Below are positions 46,776-55,639 of a stretch of 64,000 bases of DNA, piece after piece. Every line of letters begins with the position of its first letter. Position 1 is the stretch's first letter. The stretch comes from Pseudoalteromonas aurantia 208 (GTDB lineage Bacteria; Pseudomonadota; Gammaproteobacteria; Enterobacterales; Alteromonadaceae), in contig NZ_AQGV01000013.1 in the NCBI RefSeq assembly GCF_014858725.1, forward strand, positions 1 to 64,000, read 5' to 3'. Under the pieces are notes generated by a model. It saw only the letters and a list, made by a program, of their open reading frames with translations, made no database searches and was not told the origin of the DNA. The translations under genes were made by a program, and so were the position numbers.

Positions 46776-46949
46776 GTTTTAAAAACCAGCCCCCATATCG
46801 CTGCTCATTAGAATTTAACCTCTATGACTGATTCTTACCCACTCAATTGTTAACTTTTGAGACAAAGTATTTGCTAAGGGTGTGAGATTCTGCTATTTAT
46901 AGCCGCCGGCGTTAGCTGGGGTGTTGTGTTAAGGATTTAGGAGAATGCT

Positions 46950-47393
46950 ATGCCAGACCAAAAGAAACTAGGGTTGTTGGCTCAAGCCGGTTTACAACCA
47001 TATCAGGAAAAACCAGGCGAAGAATACATGAATGACGTACAACGTACGCATTTTAAAGCAATATTAGATGCATGGCGTAAAGATCTACGTAATGAAGTTG
47101 ATCGTACAAAAACGCATATGCAAGATGAAGCAGCAAACTTTCCAGATCCTGTAGACCGTGCAGCGCAAGAGGAAGAGTTTTCTTTAGAGTTACGTACACG
47201 TGACCGTGAGCGTAAACTGATTAAGAAAATTGAGAAAACACTGCAACTGATTGAAGATGATGACTTTGGCTTCTGTGAGTCTTGTGGTATTGAAATTGGG
47301 ATCCGTCGTTTAGAAGCCCGCCCTACAGCTGACTTATGTGTCGACTGTAAAACACTGGCCGAGATTAAAGAAAAACAAAACGGCAGAGGTTAA
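46950..47393 (+). CDS. dksA: RNA polymerase-binding transcription factor DksA
   Basis: Binds the secondary channel of RNA polymerase and, with ppGpp, represses rRNA and other promoters. The protein has 147 residues. The coiled coil carries the tip acidic residues in [13 protein letters not shown], and the C4 zinc finger is CESC...CVDC (near residues 110-134). It has a strong AGGAGAATGCT-type start region. The short hairpin at its stop codon may separate it from gluQ. Confidence 0.98.
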   Translation: MPDQKKLGLLAQAGLQPYQEKPGEEYMNDVQRTHFKAILDAWRKDLRNEVDRTKTHMQDEAANFPDPVDRAAQEEEFSLELRTRDRERKLIKKIEKTLQLIEDDDFGFCESCGIEIGIRRLEARPTADLCVDCKTLAEIKEKQNGRG

Positions 47394-47401
47394 ACTCTGC
47401 C
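47382..47401 (+). terminator. Hairpin at the dksA stop / gluQ start junction
   Basis: Perfect 7-bp stem GGCAGAG (47382-47388) / CTCTGCC (47395-47401) with a 6-nt loop holding the dksA stop codon; ATTTATG with the gluQ start follows. The T run is weak, so this may be a partial terminator or an attenuator. Confidence 0.5.
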
Positions 47402-47405
47402 ATTT

Positions 47406-48311
47406 ATGCTAACCCCAGCATTACCCATCCAAGGGAGCTATCGTGGCCGGTTTGCTCCTTCGCCATCAGGATCACTGCATTTTGGTTCACTTGTAGCTGC
47501 ACTCGCAAGTTATTTAGCAGCGAAAGTACATGATGGTCAGTGGTTAGTCCGTATGGAAGATATAGATACTCCAAGAATGCTTAAGGGCGCTGATAGTGAT
47601 ATTTTACGCACGCTCGATGCTTTTGGCTTACATTGGGATGGAGAAGTCGTTTACCAAAGCCGTCGGCATGACTACTACAACGATGCGTTAAACACACTCC
47701 AACAACAAAATTTAATTTACGCCTGCACATGCACACGCAAAGAAATTAAACTACAAGGCGGTTTATATACAGGGCATTGTCGTCACGCTAATCACCCTCC
47801 GACAAACAATGCACTGAGAATTAAACAACATCACCCCATATTACAATACAACGACATGGTACAGGGTAAAGTCTATACGTCTGAGCAAATAGCTCACGAA
47901 GACTATATCGTTAAACGCCGTGATGGCCTTTATGCATATCAACTCGTTGTTGTACTCGACGATATAGATCAAGGTATTTCTCATATTGTTCGTGGTGCCG
48001 ATTTACTTGAACCCACCGCTCGACAGTTAGGTTTATTTCAACAGCTGGGCCACACTCCACCTGAATTTGCCCATATTCCCGTGATTGTAACTAAACCAGG
48101 GTTTAAATTGTCAAAACAAAATCACGCGCCTGCAATTAATGAAAGTAATCCAATTCCAACTTTGTGCTCAGCCCTTAAATACTTGGGCGTCGAGACACCT
48201 GAAGACATCATGCATACCAATATTGATAATATTCTACATTGGTCACAAGCACACTTCAGCTTAAGCGCGATTCCTGCTGTTTCTGAACGTCAATTTATAG
48301 AATACGCCTGA
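47406..48311 (+). CDS. gluQ: Glutamyl-Q tRNA(Asp) synthetase
   Basis: Attaches glutamate to queuosine in the anticodon of tRNA-Asp. The protein has 301 residues, which is short because it lacks the anticodon-binding half of GluRS. The HIGH-like site is RFAPSPSGSLHFGSL and the KMSKS-like site is FKLSKQNHAP. Zinc ligands are CTCTRKE and, after a Tyr, GHC. No clear ribosome binding site precedes the ATG at 47406, because the dksA hairpin occupies that place. Confidence 0.95.
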   Translation: MLTPALPIQGSYRGRFAPSPSGSLHFGSLVAALASYLAAKVHDGQWLVRMEDIDTPRMLKGADSDILRTLDAFGLHWDGEVVYQSRRHDYYNDALNTLQQQNLIYACTCTRKEIKLQGGLYTGHCRHANHPPTNNALRIKQHHPILQYNDMVQGKVYTSEQIAHEDYIVKRRDGLYAYQLVVVLDDIDQGISHIVRGADLLEPTARQLGLFQQLGHTPPEFAHIPVIVTKPGFKLSKQNHAPAINESNPIPTLCSALKYLGVETPEDIMHTNIDNILHWSQAHFSLSAIPAVSERQFIEYA

Positions 48312-48506
48312 TCTACGATTATTTATCACCTGTAACTTAATTTTTTCACGTTGCTGGTATATCATAGCGAGCCTTGCAAAATTGCCTACACTGTAAGCGG
48401 TTTCAAGCAACCACCTTAGGCGCCGTATTAATTGCTGATAAATACAGTGATTAACCACTAATAAGTGAGCCTAGTATTAAGTCGAGCATGCATCGGTATG
48501 AGTTTT

Positions 48507-48525
48507 TAGGAGACAGGTTATTATT
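48507..48525 (+). promoter_or_regulatory. Shine-Dalgarno and AUU start codon of pcnB
   Basis: TAGGAG (48507-48512) is 7 nt from ATT at 48520-48522; a second ATT follows at 48523. There is no in-frame ATG or TTG between the upstream stop (TGA 48499-48501) and the GTG at 48607. The first start puts M-I-S-K-L-L-K-F-C-R in register with the E. coli start M-F-T-R-V-A-N-F-C-R, where AUU use is known. Confidence 0.75.
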
Positions 48526-49905
48526 TCTAAGCTATTAAAATTTTGCAGACAGCTAGTCAATGGTGAGAAAAGCTCATCAGATCTTGTCACCTGTACTGAC
48601 CCTCAAGTGGTTCCCCGCAGTGAGCACAGTATTTCTCGCAAACAATTTAGCCCAAATGCAATCAAAGTACTTTATCGCCTAAAAGATGGCGGTTACGATG
48701 CCTATTTAGTAGGTGGTTGCATTCGTGATATTTTGTTAGGTGTTGAGCCCAAAGACTTTGATGTAGTCACCAATGCAACTCCAGAACAAATAAAAAAGTT
48801 ATTTCGCAATTGCCGCCTAATTGGTCGCCGGTTTCGCTTAGCCCATATCGTTTTTGGACGTGAAATTATTGAAGTTGCTACCATGCGCGGCCACCACGAA
48901 GCCAGTGCCAGTAAAAATCAAACCAGTCAGTCGAGTGAGCATGGCCAATTACTGCGTGATAATGTGTATGGCACGATAGAAGAAGATGCTGAGCGCCGAG
49001 ACTTTTCTATTAATGCGCTTTATTATTCTATCAAGGATTTTACTATTCATGACTTTGCCAATGGTATGAATGCCATTGCCAATCGAAAAATAGAGCTGAT
49101 CGGTGACCCTGAAACACGTTATCGTGAAGATCCCGTGCGCATGTTAAGAGCGGTGCGATTTGCCACCAAGTTAGATATGGAAATAGCACAACCAACGAAA
49201 GCTCCTATTTCTGAACTAGCTGATTTGCTATCGCATATTCCTGCAGCTCGTTTATTTGAAGAAACATTGAAATTATTTTTAAATGGAAAGGCCGAAGCTA
49301 ATTATCATATGCTACGTGAGTTTGGTTTATTCAAACAGCTGTTCCCTGCTTTAGACGATATTATCGAAAATAGTGAAACAGGCTTTGAAACGCGCTTTAT
49401 TGCTCAAATGTTTGCTAACACTGACAAACGTATTAATGCAGAGAAAAAAGTTACGCCAGCGTTTGTTTACGCCGCTTTATTGTGGTTTCCACTATTAAAA
49501 CGCAGTGAACAGCTACAACAAGAAAACATGCCTATTTTTGATGCCTACGCACAAGCTATGAATCATGTCTTGAGTGAAAACGCACAAAGTGTAGCAGTAC
49601 CTAAGCGATTTACACTCGGTGCAAGAGATATTTGGCATATTCAATTACGCTTAGATAAACGTGGTGGACAACGCGCATACCGGATCAGTCAACAGCCTCG
49701 TTTCAAAGCTGCTTACGACTTCTTATTACTTCGAGTTGAAAGTGGAGAGCAAGAACAAGCTGAATTAGCTGAGTGGTGGACAAACTATTTACAACAAGAT
49801 ATAAACGGTCAGAAAGAAATGGTACGTTCATTAGGCCCTAGTGAGTCAAACAAGCCTCGACGTCGCTTTCGTCGAAAGCCTAAAAAGAAGCCTAGTGAGT
49901 CATGA
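48520..49905 (+). CDS. pcnB: Poly(A) polymerase I
   Basis: Adds poly(A) tails to RNA 3' ends, marking them for decay. With the AUU start it has 461 residues (E. coli 465). The nucleotidyltransferase head carries LVGGCIRDILLG and DFDVVTNATPEQIKKLF with the catalytic D-x-D. RDFSINALYY and REDPVRMLRAVRFATKL are the later family motifs, and the C-terminus is Arg/Lys rich (RRRFRRKPKKKP). The reading frame upstream of the GTG at 48607 encodes FCRQLVNGE..., matching the E. coli N-terminus, so the GTG is not the true start. It overlaps folK by 4 bp. Confidence 0.93.
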   Translation: MISKLLKFCRQLVNGEKSSSDLVTCTDPQVVPRSEHSISRKQFSPNAIKVLYRLKDGGYDAYLVGGCIRDILLGVEPKDFDVVTNATPEQIKKLFRNCRLIGRRFRLAHIVFGREIIEVATMRGHHEASASKNQTSQSSEHGQLLRDNVYGTIEEDAERRDFSINALYYSIKDFTIHDFANGMNAIANRKIELIGDPETRYREDPVRMLRAVRFATKLDMEIAQPTKAPISELADLLSHIPAARLFEETLKLFLNGKAEANYHMLREFGLFKQLFPALDDIIENSETGFETRFIAQMFANTDKRINAEKKVTPAFVYAALLWFPLLKRSEQLQQENMPIFDAYAQAMNHVLSENAQSVAVPKRFTLGARDIWHIQLRLDKRGGQRAYRISQQPRFKAAYDFLLLRVESGEQEQAELAEWWTNYLQQDINGQKEMVRSLGPSESNKPRRRFRRKPKKKPSES

Positions 49906-50384
49906 GCACTGTCTATATAGGGTTAGGCGCTAACCTAGATAACCCTAGCGCACAGCTTCACAGTGCAATAGCAACTCTTAAAAAAATAACGACCTGTGAG
50001 CTGCTGGCTGTCTCTAAATTTTATGCTTCAAAGCCAATGGGGCCTCAAGATCAACCTGATTACGTGAATGCGGTGGCTAAATTGACAACGTCGCTGGCCC
50101 CTGAGCCATTTTTAGATGTTTTACAGTCAATCGAGTTAGAACAAGGCAGGCAGCGTAAAAATGAACGTTGGGGTGCGCGCACTTTAGATTTAGATATTTT
50201 GTTATTTGGCAATGAGGTGATTGATTCTCAAAGATTAGTCATCCCACATTATGGGTTATGTGAGAGAGAGTTTGTGGTCTACCCCTTACTCGAGATCGAA
50301 CCATACCTCGTTTTACCTGATGGTCGAAAACTACAGGACGTCAGTGAACACGTTGCATTAAATAACTTAATAGCACTTAATTAA
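49902..50384 (+). CDS. folK: 2-amino-4-hydroxy-6-hydroxymethyldihydropteridine pyrophosphokinase
   Basis: Folate synthesis: transfers pyrophosphate from ATP to the pterin. The protein has 160 residues. The start YIGLGANLDNP, the ligand-binding GPQDQPDYVNAVAK and the signature RWGARTLDLDILLFG are all present. It overlaps pcnB (ATGA), as in E. coli, and precedes panB-panC. Confidence 0.97.
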   Translation: MSTVYIGLGANLDNPSAQLHSAIATLKKITTCELLAVSKFYASKPMGPQDQPDYVNAVAKLTTSLAPEPFLDVLQSIELEQGRQRKNERWGARTLDLDILLFGNEVIDSQRLVIPHYGLCEREFVVYPLLEIEPYLVLPDGRKLQDVSEHVALNNLIALN

Positions 50385-50417
50385 TGAAATGATTACTGTA
50401 TATCAAGGGGAATGGAC

Positions 50418-51212
50418 ATGGCTAAAGTAACAGTGTCAACGTTGGCGAAGATGAAACATGCGCAGAACAAAATTACGGCGTTAACCGCCTATGATGCAAG
50501 CTTCGCAAAATTATTTTATGACAATGGCGTGGACATTGTGTTGGTTGGCGACTCACTTGGTATGGTATTACAAGGCGCTGATGATACGTTAGCAGTGACC
50601 ACCGATGAAATTGCTTACCATACCCGTTGTGTGCGCGCTGGAAGTAAAGAACTATTTGTGGTCGCAGACATGCCATTTATGAGTTATGCAAATCCACAAC
50701 AAAGCTGTGATAATGCTGCTAAATTAATGCGTGCTGGTGCCAATATGGTGAAGTTAGAGGGTGGCGAATGGTTATATGAAACTATTCAAACTCTCACCCA
50801 ACAAGGCATTCCTGTATGCGGCCATTTAGGCCTTACACCACAATCAGTCCATGTGTTTGGGGGTTTTAAAATACAAGGTCGAGAACAAGCACAGGCTGAT
50901 AAAATGGTTGCTGACGCACAAGCCTTAGAACAAGCTGGTGCACAGCTACTCGTCATTGAGTGTATTCCGTCAGCACTTGCCAAACGTATTTCTGAAGCCG
51001 TTAATATTCCTGTCATTGGCATTGGGGCAGGTAAAGATACCGATGGACAAATATTAGTAATGCATGATCTTGTTGGGATTTCTGCGGGTTATATTCCTAA
51101 GTTTTCCAAAAACTATTTAGCTGAAACGGGCAACATGCCAGAAGCAGTTAAACAATACTGCGCCGACGTTAAATCAGGCACCTTTCCAACTAGCGAACAT
51201 GAGTTTAGTTAA
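50418..51212 (+). CDS. panB: 3-methyl-2-oxobutanoate hydroxymethyltransferase
   Basis: First committed step of pantothenate synthesis. The protein has 264 residues, as in E. coli. Metal and substrate residues lie in [11 protein letters not shown] (near residue 45), MPFMSY, KLEGG and [13 protein letters not shown] [12 protein letters not shown] prefer the ATG at 50418, because AAGGGG lies 7 nt upstream; the ATG at 50412 is only 1 nt from it. The stop codon overlaps the panC start by one base. Confidence 0.97.
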   Translation: MAKVTVSTLAKMKHAQNKITALTAYDASFAKLFYDNGVDIVLVGDSLGMVLQGADDTLAVTTDEIAYHTRCVRAGSKELFVVADMPFMSYANPQQSCDNAAKLMRAGANMVKLEGGEWLYETIQTLTQQGIPVCGHLGLTPQSVHVFGGFKIQGREQAQADKMVADAQALEQAGAQLLVIECIPSALAKRISEAVNIPVIGIGAGKDTDGQILVMHDLVGISAGYIPKFSKNYLAETGNMPEAVKQYCADVKSGTFPTSEHEFS

Positions 51213-52060
51213 TGCAATCAACCTCAGAAATTAAATCATTACGTAGCCAAATTAAAGCGTGGCGACAGCAAGGGCTGAGCATTGCATTTGTACCAACAAT
51301 GGGAAATTTGCATTTAGGACACTTTTCACTTGTTGAAAAAGCCAAAACACTCGCAGATAAAGTTGTTGTCAGTATATTTGTCAATCCTATGCAGTTTGGT
51401 GAAAATGAAGATTTAGATAATTACCCTCGCACCCTAGACGAAGATAAAAAAGGGTTAGCAGAGCTTGGCACTGATATTGTTTTTACACCTTCTGTTGCAT
51501 CTATATACCCTAATGGCTTAAGTGCTCAGAGCTATGTCGACGTGCCTGGTATATCACTGGGTTATTGCGGGGGTAAAAGGCCCGGCCATTTTAAAGGCGT
51601 TGCAACCGTCGTGACGAAATTGTTTAACATGGTACAACCCGATTTCGCATGTTTCGGTGAAAAAGATTATCAGCAACTGCAAGTCATCAAAACCATGGTA
51701 CGCGACCTCTCGATGCCAATTGAAGTTGTCGGTGTTGCAACACAGCGAGAATTTTCAGGTTTGGCAATGAGTTCTCGTAATGGCTATTTAAGCGAGACAG
51801 AGAAGGAAACAGCGAAAGCGCTTTATCAATCCCTACTAGAGATCTCGACTCAACTTAAAGCAGGTAACCACAACTTTGCTCAATTAGAACTTGATGCAAA
51901 AGTGTCACTAGAACAAAAAGGTTTAAAAGCTGATTACTTTGCTATCGCAAATAAAGATACACTAAATCCTGCTACACTTGGAGATGATCACTTGGTGATC
52001 TTAGCGGCTGCCTTTTTAGGATCAGTACGCTTAATAGATAACTTACAAGTCTCTATCTAG
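51212..52060 (+). CDS. panC: Pantothenate synthetase
   Basis: ATP-dependent joining of pantoate and beta-alanine. The protein has 282 residues. The HIGH-like motif is [13 protein letters not shown] (near residue 28). [10 protein letters not shown] and the KMSKS-like MSSRNGYLS follow. Translation is coupled to panB (TAATG). It ends the pcnB-folK-panB-panC cluster or runs on into a small lipoprotein gene 11 bp later. Confidence 0.97.
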   Translation: MQSTSEIKSLRSQIKAWRQQGLSIAFVPTMGNLHLGHFSLVEKAKTLADKVVVSIFVNPMQFGENEDLDNYPRTLDEDKKGLAELGTDIVFTPSVASIYPNGLSAQSYVDVPGISLGYCGGKRPGHFKGVATVVTKLFNMVQPDFACFGEKDYQQLQVIKTMVRDLSMPIEVVGVATQREFSGLAMSSRNGYLSETEKETAKALYQSLLEISTQLKAGNHNFAQLELDAKVSLEQKGLKADYFAIANKDTLNPATLGDDHLVILAAAFLGSVRLIDNLQVSI

Positions 52061-52071
52061 AAGGAAGTAAG

Positions 52072-52311
52072 ATGAAAACTGTACTGTCACTCTGTGCAAT
52101 ATTACTATTAAGTGCATGCCAAAGTAACAATTCAGCAGAATTGAATCAATGTGCTCAACAAAATTATCAATGTGAAACAAGCTGTGTGAACAGTAATACA
52201 CCAGAAACAATGTCACATCAAATATGTAATAATGAATGTATTGAAACTTTTAATCAGTGCAAAGTTCAAGCCCAGCAACTGACGAAGAGTAAAACTCGGC
52301 AGTACCAATAA
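52072..52311 (+). CDS. Small cysteine-rich lipoprotein (function unknown)
   Basis: A 79-residue protein. The signal peptide has the lipobox LLSAC with Cys16 as the lipid site, then Gln, suggesting an outer-membrane lipoprotein. Six further Cys residues (near 27, 34, 38, 52, 56 and 63) follow a C-x6-C-x3-C ... C-x3-C-x6-C pattern, symmetric and suggestive of a disulfide-linked helical hairpin. GAAGGAAG precedes the ATG. It is 11 bp after panC, before a strong terminator. I do not recognise the family. Confidence 0.8.
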   Translation: MKTVLSLCAILLLSACQSNNSAELNQCAQQNYQCETSCVNSNTPETMSHQICNNECIETFNQCKVQAQQLTKSKTRQYQ

Positions 52312-52322
52312 GTTAATTTTAC

Positions 52323-52352
52323 AAAAAAACCGCTCAAATGAGCGGTTTTTTT
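52323..52352. terminator. Bidirectional terminator between the lipoprotein gene and pstS
   Basis: Perfect 13-bp stem AAAAAAACCGCTC (52323-52335) / GAGCGGTTTTTTT (52340-52352), loop AAAT, T runs on both strands. Confidence 0.92.
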
Positions 52353-52363
52353 ATCTGTTATTC

Positions 52364-53332
52364 TTACAGTAAACCAAGCTTTTTCAGTTCAACGGTCGCC
52401 ATTTTGCTTGAAAGTGGTACATAACCGTCTTTCTCAACAATTTTTTGTCCATCTTTTGATAAAACCATTTTTAGAAATTCAGCTTCAATAGGTGACAATG
52501 CTTTATTCGGGTGCTTATTTACATAAACATATAAAAATCGAGATAATGGGTATTTCCCTTTAGCAACATTTTCTAATGTAGCATCAACAAAACTATTACC
52601 TTTTTTAGCTAATGGTACAGTACGTACACCTGACGTTTTATAACCAATACCCGAGTAACCAATAGCATTCACAGATGATGAAATTGACTGTACAACAGAT
52701 GCCGAACCAGGCTGTTCATTCACGTTATTACGGAAGTCGCCTTTACACAGAGCTTTTTTCTTAAAGTAACCGTATGTACCTGATACCGAATTACGTCCAT
52801 AAAGTTGAACATCTTTGGCAGCCCAATCTCCAGCTAAACCTACGTCACTCCAACGCTTAACTTCGTCTGTAGCACCACACTTACGTGTTGATGAAAAAAT
52901 AGCGTCAACTTGATCAATGCGTAAGCCTTCAATCGGATTATCTTTATGTACAAAAACGGCAAGTGCATCAATAGCTACACGGACTTCTGTTGGCTTATAT
53001 CCATAACGTTTCTCAAAGGCTTCAATTTCTTTTGACTTCATTTTTCGGCTCATTGGGCCAAAGTTAGAAGTTGCCTCTGTTAATGCTGGAGGCGCTGTTG
53101 AAGAGCCAGCTGCCTGAATTTGAATATTCACATTAGGGTAAATACGTTTGTACTCTTCAGCCCAGAAGGTCATCATATTGGCAAGGGTATCAGAACCAAC
53201 TGAAGAAAAATTACCTGAAATACCACTCGTTTTATTATACTCAACTAGGTTTTTATCTAACGCTGACGCCTGTGTTGCGACAAGTGTTGTTACAGCTACG
53301 CCCATAGCGGCGACTAAACTTTTGAATTTCAT
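52364..53332 (-). CDS. pstS: Phosphate-binding periplasmic protein PstS
   Basis: High-affinity phosphate receptor for the Pst ABC transporter. The protein has 322 residues. The signal peptide is cut near SALA. Phosphate-site stretches [28 protein letters not shown] and [11 protein letters not shown] (Ser/Thr/Arg ligands) are present. The ATG at 53332 has TTGGAG upstream, and an upstream frame start at 53359 is rejected. It follows phoR, but a Pho-box array lies just before it, so it probably has its own promoter. pstC, pstA, pstB and phoU are not in the window. Confidence 0.95.
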   Translation of the reverse strand: MKFKSLVAAMGVAVTTLVATQASALDKNLVEYNKTSGISGNFSSVGSDTLANMMTFWAEEYKRIYPNVNIQIQAAGSSTAPPALTEATSNFGPMSRKMKSKEIEAFEKRYGYKPTEVRVAIDALAVFVHKDNPIEGLRIDQVDAIFSSTRKCGATDEVKRWSDVGLAGDWAAKDVQLYGRNSVSGTYGYFKKKALCKGDFRNNVNEQPGSASVVQSISSSVNAIGYSGIGYKTSGVRTVPLAKKGNSFVDATLENVAKGKYPLSRFLYVYVNKHPNKALSPIEAEFLKMVLSKDGQKIVEKDGYVPLSSKMATVELKKLGLL

Positions 53333-53386
53333 TTGGGTTGCTCCAATTGTTCTTCCCATTAAATAACGCGATTTATTCTGCCGCGA

Positions 53387-53430
53387 CTTAATGACAATAA
53401 AATTACTCTAAAGTGACAGTTTCATGACTT
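53387..53430 (-). promoter_or_regulatory. Tandem PhoB-box region for pstS, inside the phoR 3' end
   Basis: On the minus strand four 11-bp units run in series: AAGTCATGAAA, CTGTCACTTTA, GAGTAATTTTA, TTGTCATTAAG. The first two match the 18-bp Pho box CTGTCATAAAACTGTCAC at 15/18. The array covers the last nine codons of phoR and ends 54 bp before the pstS start. Confidence 0.65.
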
Positions 53431-54737
53431 TCACCATCTGTCATAATTTTTACTTTATCTTGCGTGAAGGAAAAAGAAAAACATGATCCTTCTCCCAACG
53501 TGCTTTGGATCTCTAAACTAGAATCATGCCTTGTTAGCACATGTTTAGTGATTGCTAACCCCAACCCAGAGCCACCCGTCTTACGGCTACGTGCTTTATC
53601 AACACGATAAAAACGCTCCGTCAATCTATGAATATGCTCAGGGGCAATACCATCACCATTATCTTTCACTGAAAAACAAGCTGATTTATCATTGTACTGC
53701 CAAGAGACAACGACTTTGCCATGTGGTTTTGTATAATGAATCGCATTAAACACCAGATTAGAGAACGCACTGCGTAATTCATCAGCAGACCCTAAAATAT
53801 CTAAAAGTGGATCTACATCAAATACAACTTCGTGCTGCTTGTCTTGGTTAACAGATAATGCTTCAGTTTGAATTAAGGCAAGCATAGCTGGTACATTAAC
53901 GGGCCTGTCTTTCTCATGTCGCCTTGCACCTTCAATACGTGATAATGATAATAATTGATTTACTAGGCTATCCATGCGTTTGCATTGTTCAATCATGGTT
54001 GTATGCGCTCTCTCCCACATCATAGGCGGTGGCATATTATCAGCATCCATCATTTCTAAATAACCCGTAACAACCGTCAATGGTGTTCTCAGTTCATGTG
54101 AAACATTTGCCACAAAGTCTTTACGCATTTGTTCTAGTTGCTTTAAACGCGTGATATCCCGGACGACCATCATCAACTGTTCAGCATATGGCATAACACG
54201 AAATTCGAGTACCTGATCATTTGCATGGCTTGAGTCTAGCTCTAACGGCTCATCAAAGTGATGCAGTTGCATGTATTTAACAAACTTAGGATCCCTGATC
54301 AAATTATCTAATCGCTGACCGTGATCTGTTGGCCACTGCAACCCAAGCACTTTTAAAGCAAGTTGATTACACCACACAATACTGAGATCTTGTTGTAATA
54401 CTACAACCGCATCAGGTACCGCCTCTGCACCTTCGCGGAAGCGGCGTATCAATTCTGCTAACTCATTGCGCTTTTTGCGGTTTCGATGTTGTAAATGATA
54501 TATTCCTTCAAATATTTGTTCCCATGCCCCTTCACCTTCAGGAGGGTTAAAGCTTCGTTGGTTAAGCAACCAATCACTTAATCTATATAGCTGGTGATAA
54601 TGCCAAAGCAGTAAAGACAATGCACCTATAAACAATAAAATAAAAGGTGCACCAATCAAAATACCGATCAAAGTTAGTGGTAAAAAATACAAAAACAGGC
54701 GCTTAAACAACGCCTGTTTATTAATCACTCGGTACAT
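53403..54737 (-). CDS. phoR: Phosphate regulon sensor kinase PhoR
   Basis: A 444-residue inner-membrane kinase for PhoB. The N-terminus has a hydrophobic double segment (residues ~11-48), then a PAS domain (~100-190), HisKA with the phosphoacceptor His near residue 214 in [12 protein letters not shown], and the ATPase domain with [10 protein letters not shown] (N box), KDNGDGIAP (G1) and GGSGLGLAI (G2). It lies 34 bp after phoB on the same strand, and its 3' end carries pstS control sequence. Confidence 0.96.
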   Translation of the reverse strand: MYRVINKQALFKRLFLYFLPLTLIGILIGAPFILLFIGALSLLLWHYHQLYRLSDWLLNQRSFNPPEGEGAWEQIFEGIYHLQHRNRKKRNELAELIRRFREGAEAVPDAVVVLQQDLSIVWCNQLALKVLGLQWPTDHGQRLDNLIRDPKFVKYMQLHHFDEPLELDSSHANDQVLEFRVMPYAEQLMMVVRDITRLKQLEQMRKDFVANVSHELRTPLTVVTGYLEMMDADNMPPPMMWERAHTTMIEQCKRMDSLVNQLLSLSRIEGARRHEKDRPVNVPAMLALIQTEALSVNQDKQHEVVFDVDPLLDILGSADELRSAFSNLVFNAIHYTKPHGKVVVSWQYNDKSACFSVKDNGDGIAPEHIHRLTERFYRVDKARSRKTGGSGLGLAITKHVLTRHDSSLEIQSTLGEGSCFSFSFTQDKVKIMTDGESHETVTLE

Positions 54738-54771
54738 ATACGATGGACCCTAAATATAATTCATCATGCCG

Positions 54772-55461
54772 CTACAGTTTACTTGAAAACCGATAGCCGG
54801 CACCGCGCACAGTTTGTACTAATCTATCATGACCCAGAGGTGCTATCGCTTTACGTAGACGACGGATATGTACATCAACAGTACGATCTTCAACATAGAC
54901 ATTAGTACCCCAGACATGATCAAGTAATTGCTCTCGGCTATATACTCGCTCTGGGTGTGTCATAAAGAAGTGTAATAAACGAAACTCGGTCGGTCCCATA
55001 TCTAACTCACTACCAGCCGACGTTACACGGTGTGATATAGGATCAAGGCGCAGACCATGAACTTCGATGGCCTCCTCTAAAGAAGTCGGCGATACTCTAC
55101 GGATCACTGCTTTGATCCTCGCCATCAATTCTTTTGGAGAAAAAGGTTTCGTGACGTAATCATCAGCGCCAACCTCTAAGCCTTTTACTTTGTCTTCTTC
55201 TTCACCACGCGCAGTTAGCATAATAATTGGTATCTGACGCGTATATTCACTTTGCTTAAACTTTTTCGCGATTTGAATCCCACTGCCACCGGGTAACATC
55301 CAATCCAACAGCACCATATCTGGGTATGGTTCGACCATCGCCGTAATTGCTGAATCGTAATCTTCTGCTTCAATCGCTTGAAACCCGTTTTGTTCCAGCA
55401 CAAATACCAGCATCTCCCTGATAGGTGCTTCATCATCAACTACAAGTACTTTACGTGACAT
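54772..55461 (-). CDS. phoB: Phosphate regulon response regulator PhoB
   Basis: OmpR-family activator, 229 residues. The receiver has VVDDEAPIR, the phosphoacceptor D53 in [11 protein letters not shown] and the Lys in [10 protein letters not shown]. The winged helix has [30 protein letters not shown], split here as the DNA-binding region near residues 175-205. The ATG at 55461 is preferred to a TTG two codons upstream. A near-perfect Pho box stands 52 bp upstream, so autoregulation is expected. Confidence 0.97.
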   Translation of the reverse strand: MSRKVLVVDDEAPIREMLVFVLEQNGFQAIEAEDYDSAITAMVEPYPDMVLLDWMLPGGSGIQIAKKFKQSEYTRQIPIIMLTARGEEEDKVKGLEVGADDYVTKPFSPKELMARIKAVIRRVSPTSLEEAIEVHGLRLDPISHRVTSAGSELDMGPTEFRLLHFFMTHPERVYSREQLLDHVWGTNVYVEDRTVDVHIRRLRKAIAPLGHDRLVQTVRGAGYRFSSKL

Positions 55462-55512
55462 TCCCAATATTCTCTTTCATTACCGAAGATGTTTTCATTA
55501 TTATGACTAAGT

Positions 55513-55530
55513 GTGACAGTTTTATGAAAG
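55513..55530 (-). promoter_or_regulatory. Pho box of phoB
   Basis: CTTTCATAAAACTGTCAC on the minus strand, 17/18 to the consensus CTGTCATAAAACTGTCAC, 52 bp before the phoB start. Confidence 0.85.
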
Positions 55531-55556
55531 TGTAACGTGGATCTACAAAACCTGCT

Positions 55557-55594
55557 AAAAAATCGCTTAACTATTTGCGCTAAGCGATTTTTTT
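55557..55594. terminator. Terminator between the porin gene and phoB
   Basis: Perfect 13-bp stem AAAAAATCGCTTA (55557-55569) / TAAGCGATTTTTT (55581-55593) with an 11-nt loop and T runs both ways. It ends the porin transcript before the phoB promoter. Confidence 0.8.
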
Positions 55595-55639
55595 AACAAG
55601 GTATTATGACTATATCATGTCATTTTTTAGGAAGTTTTT

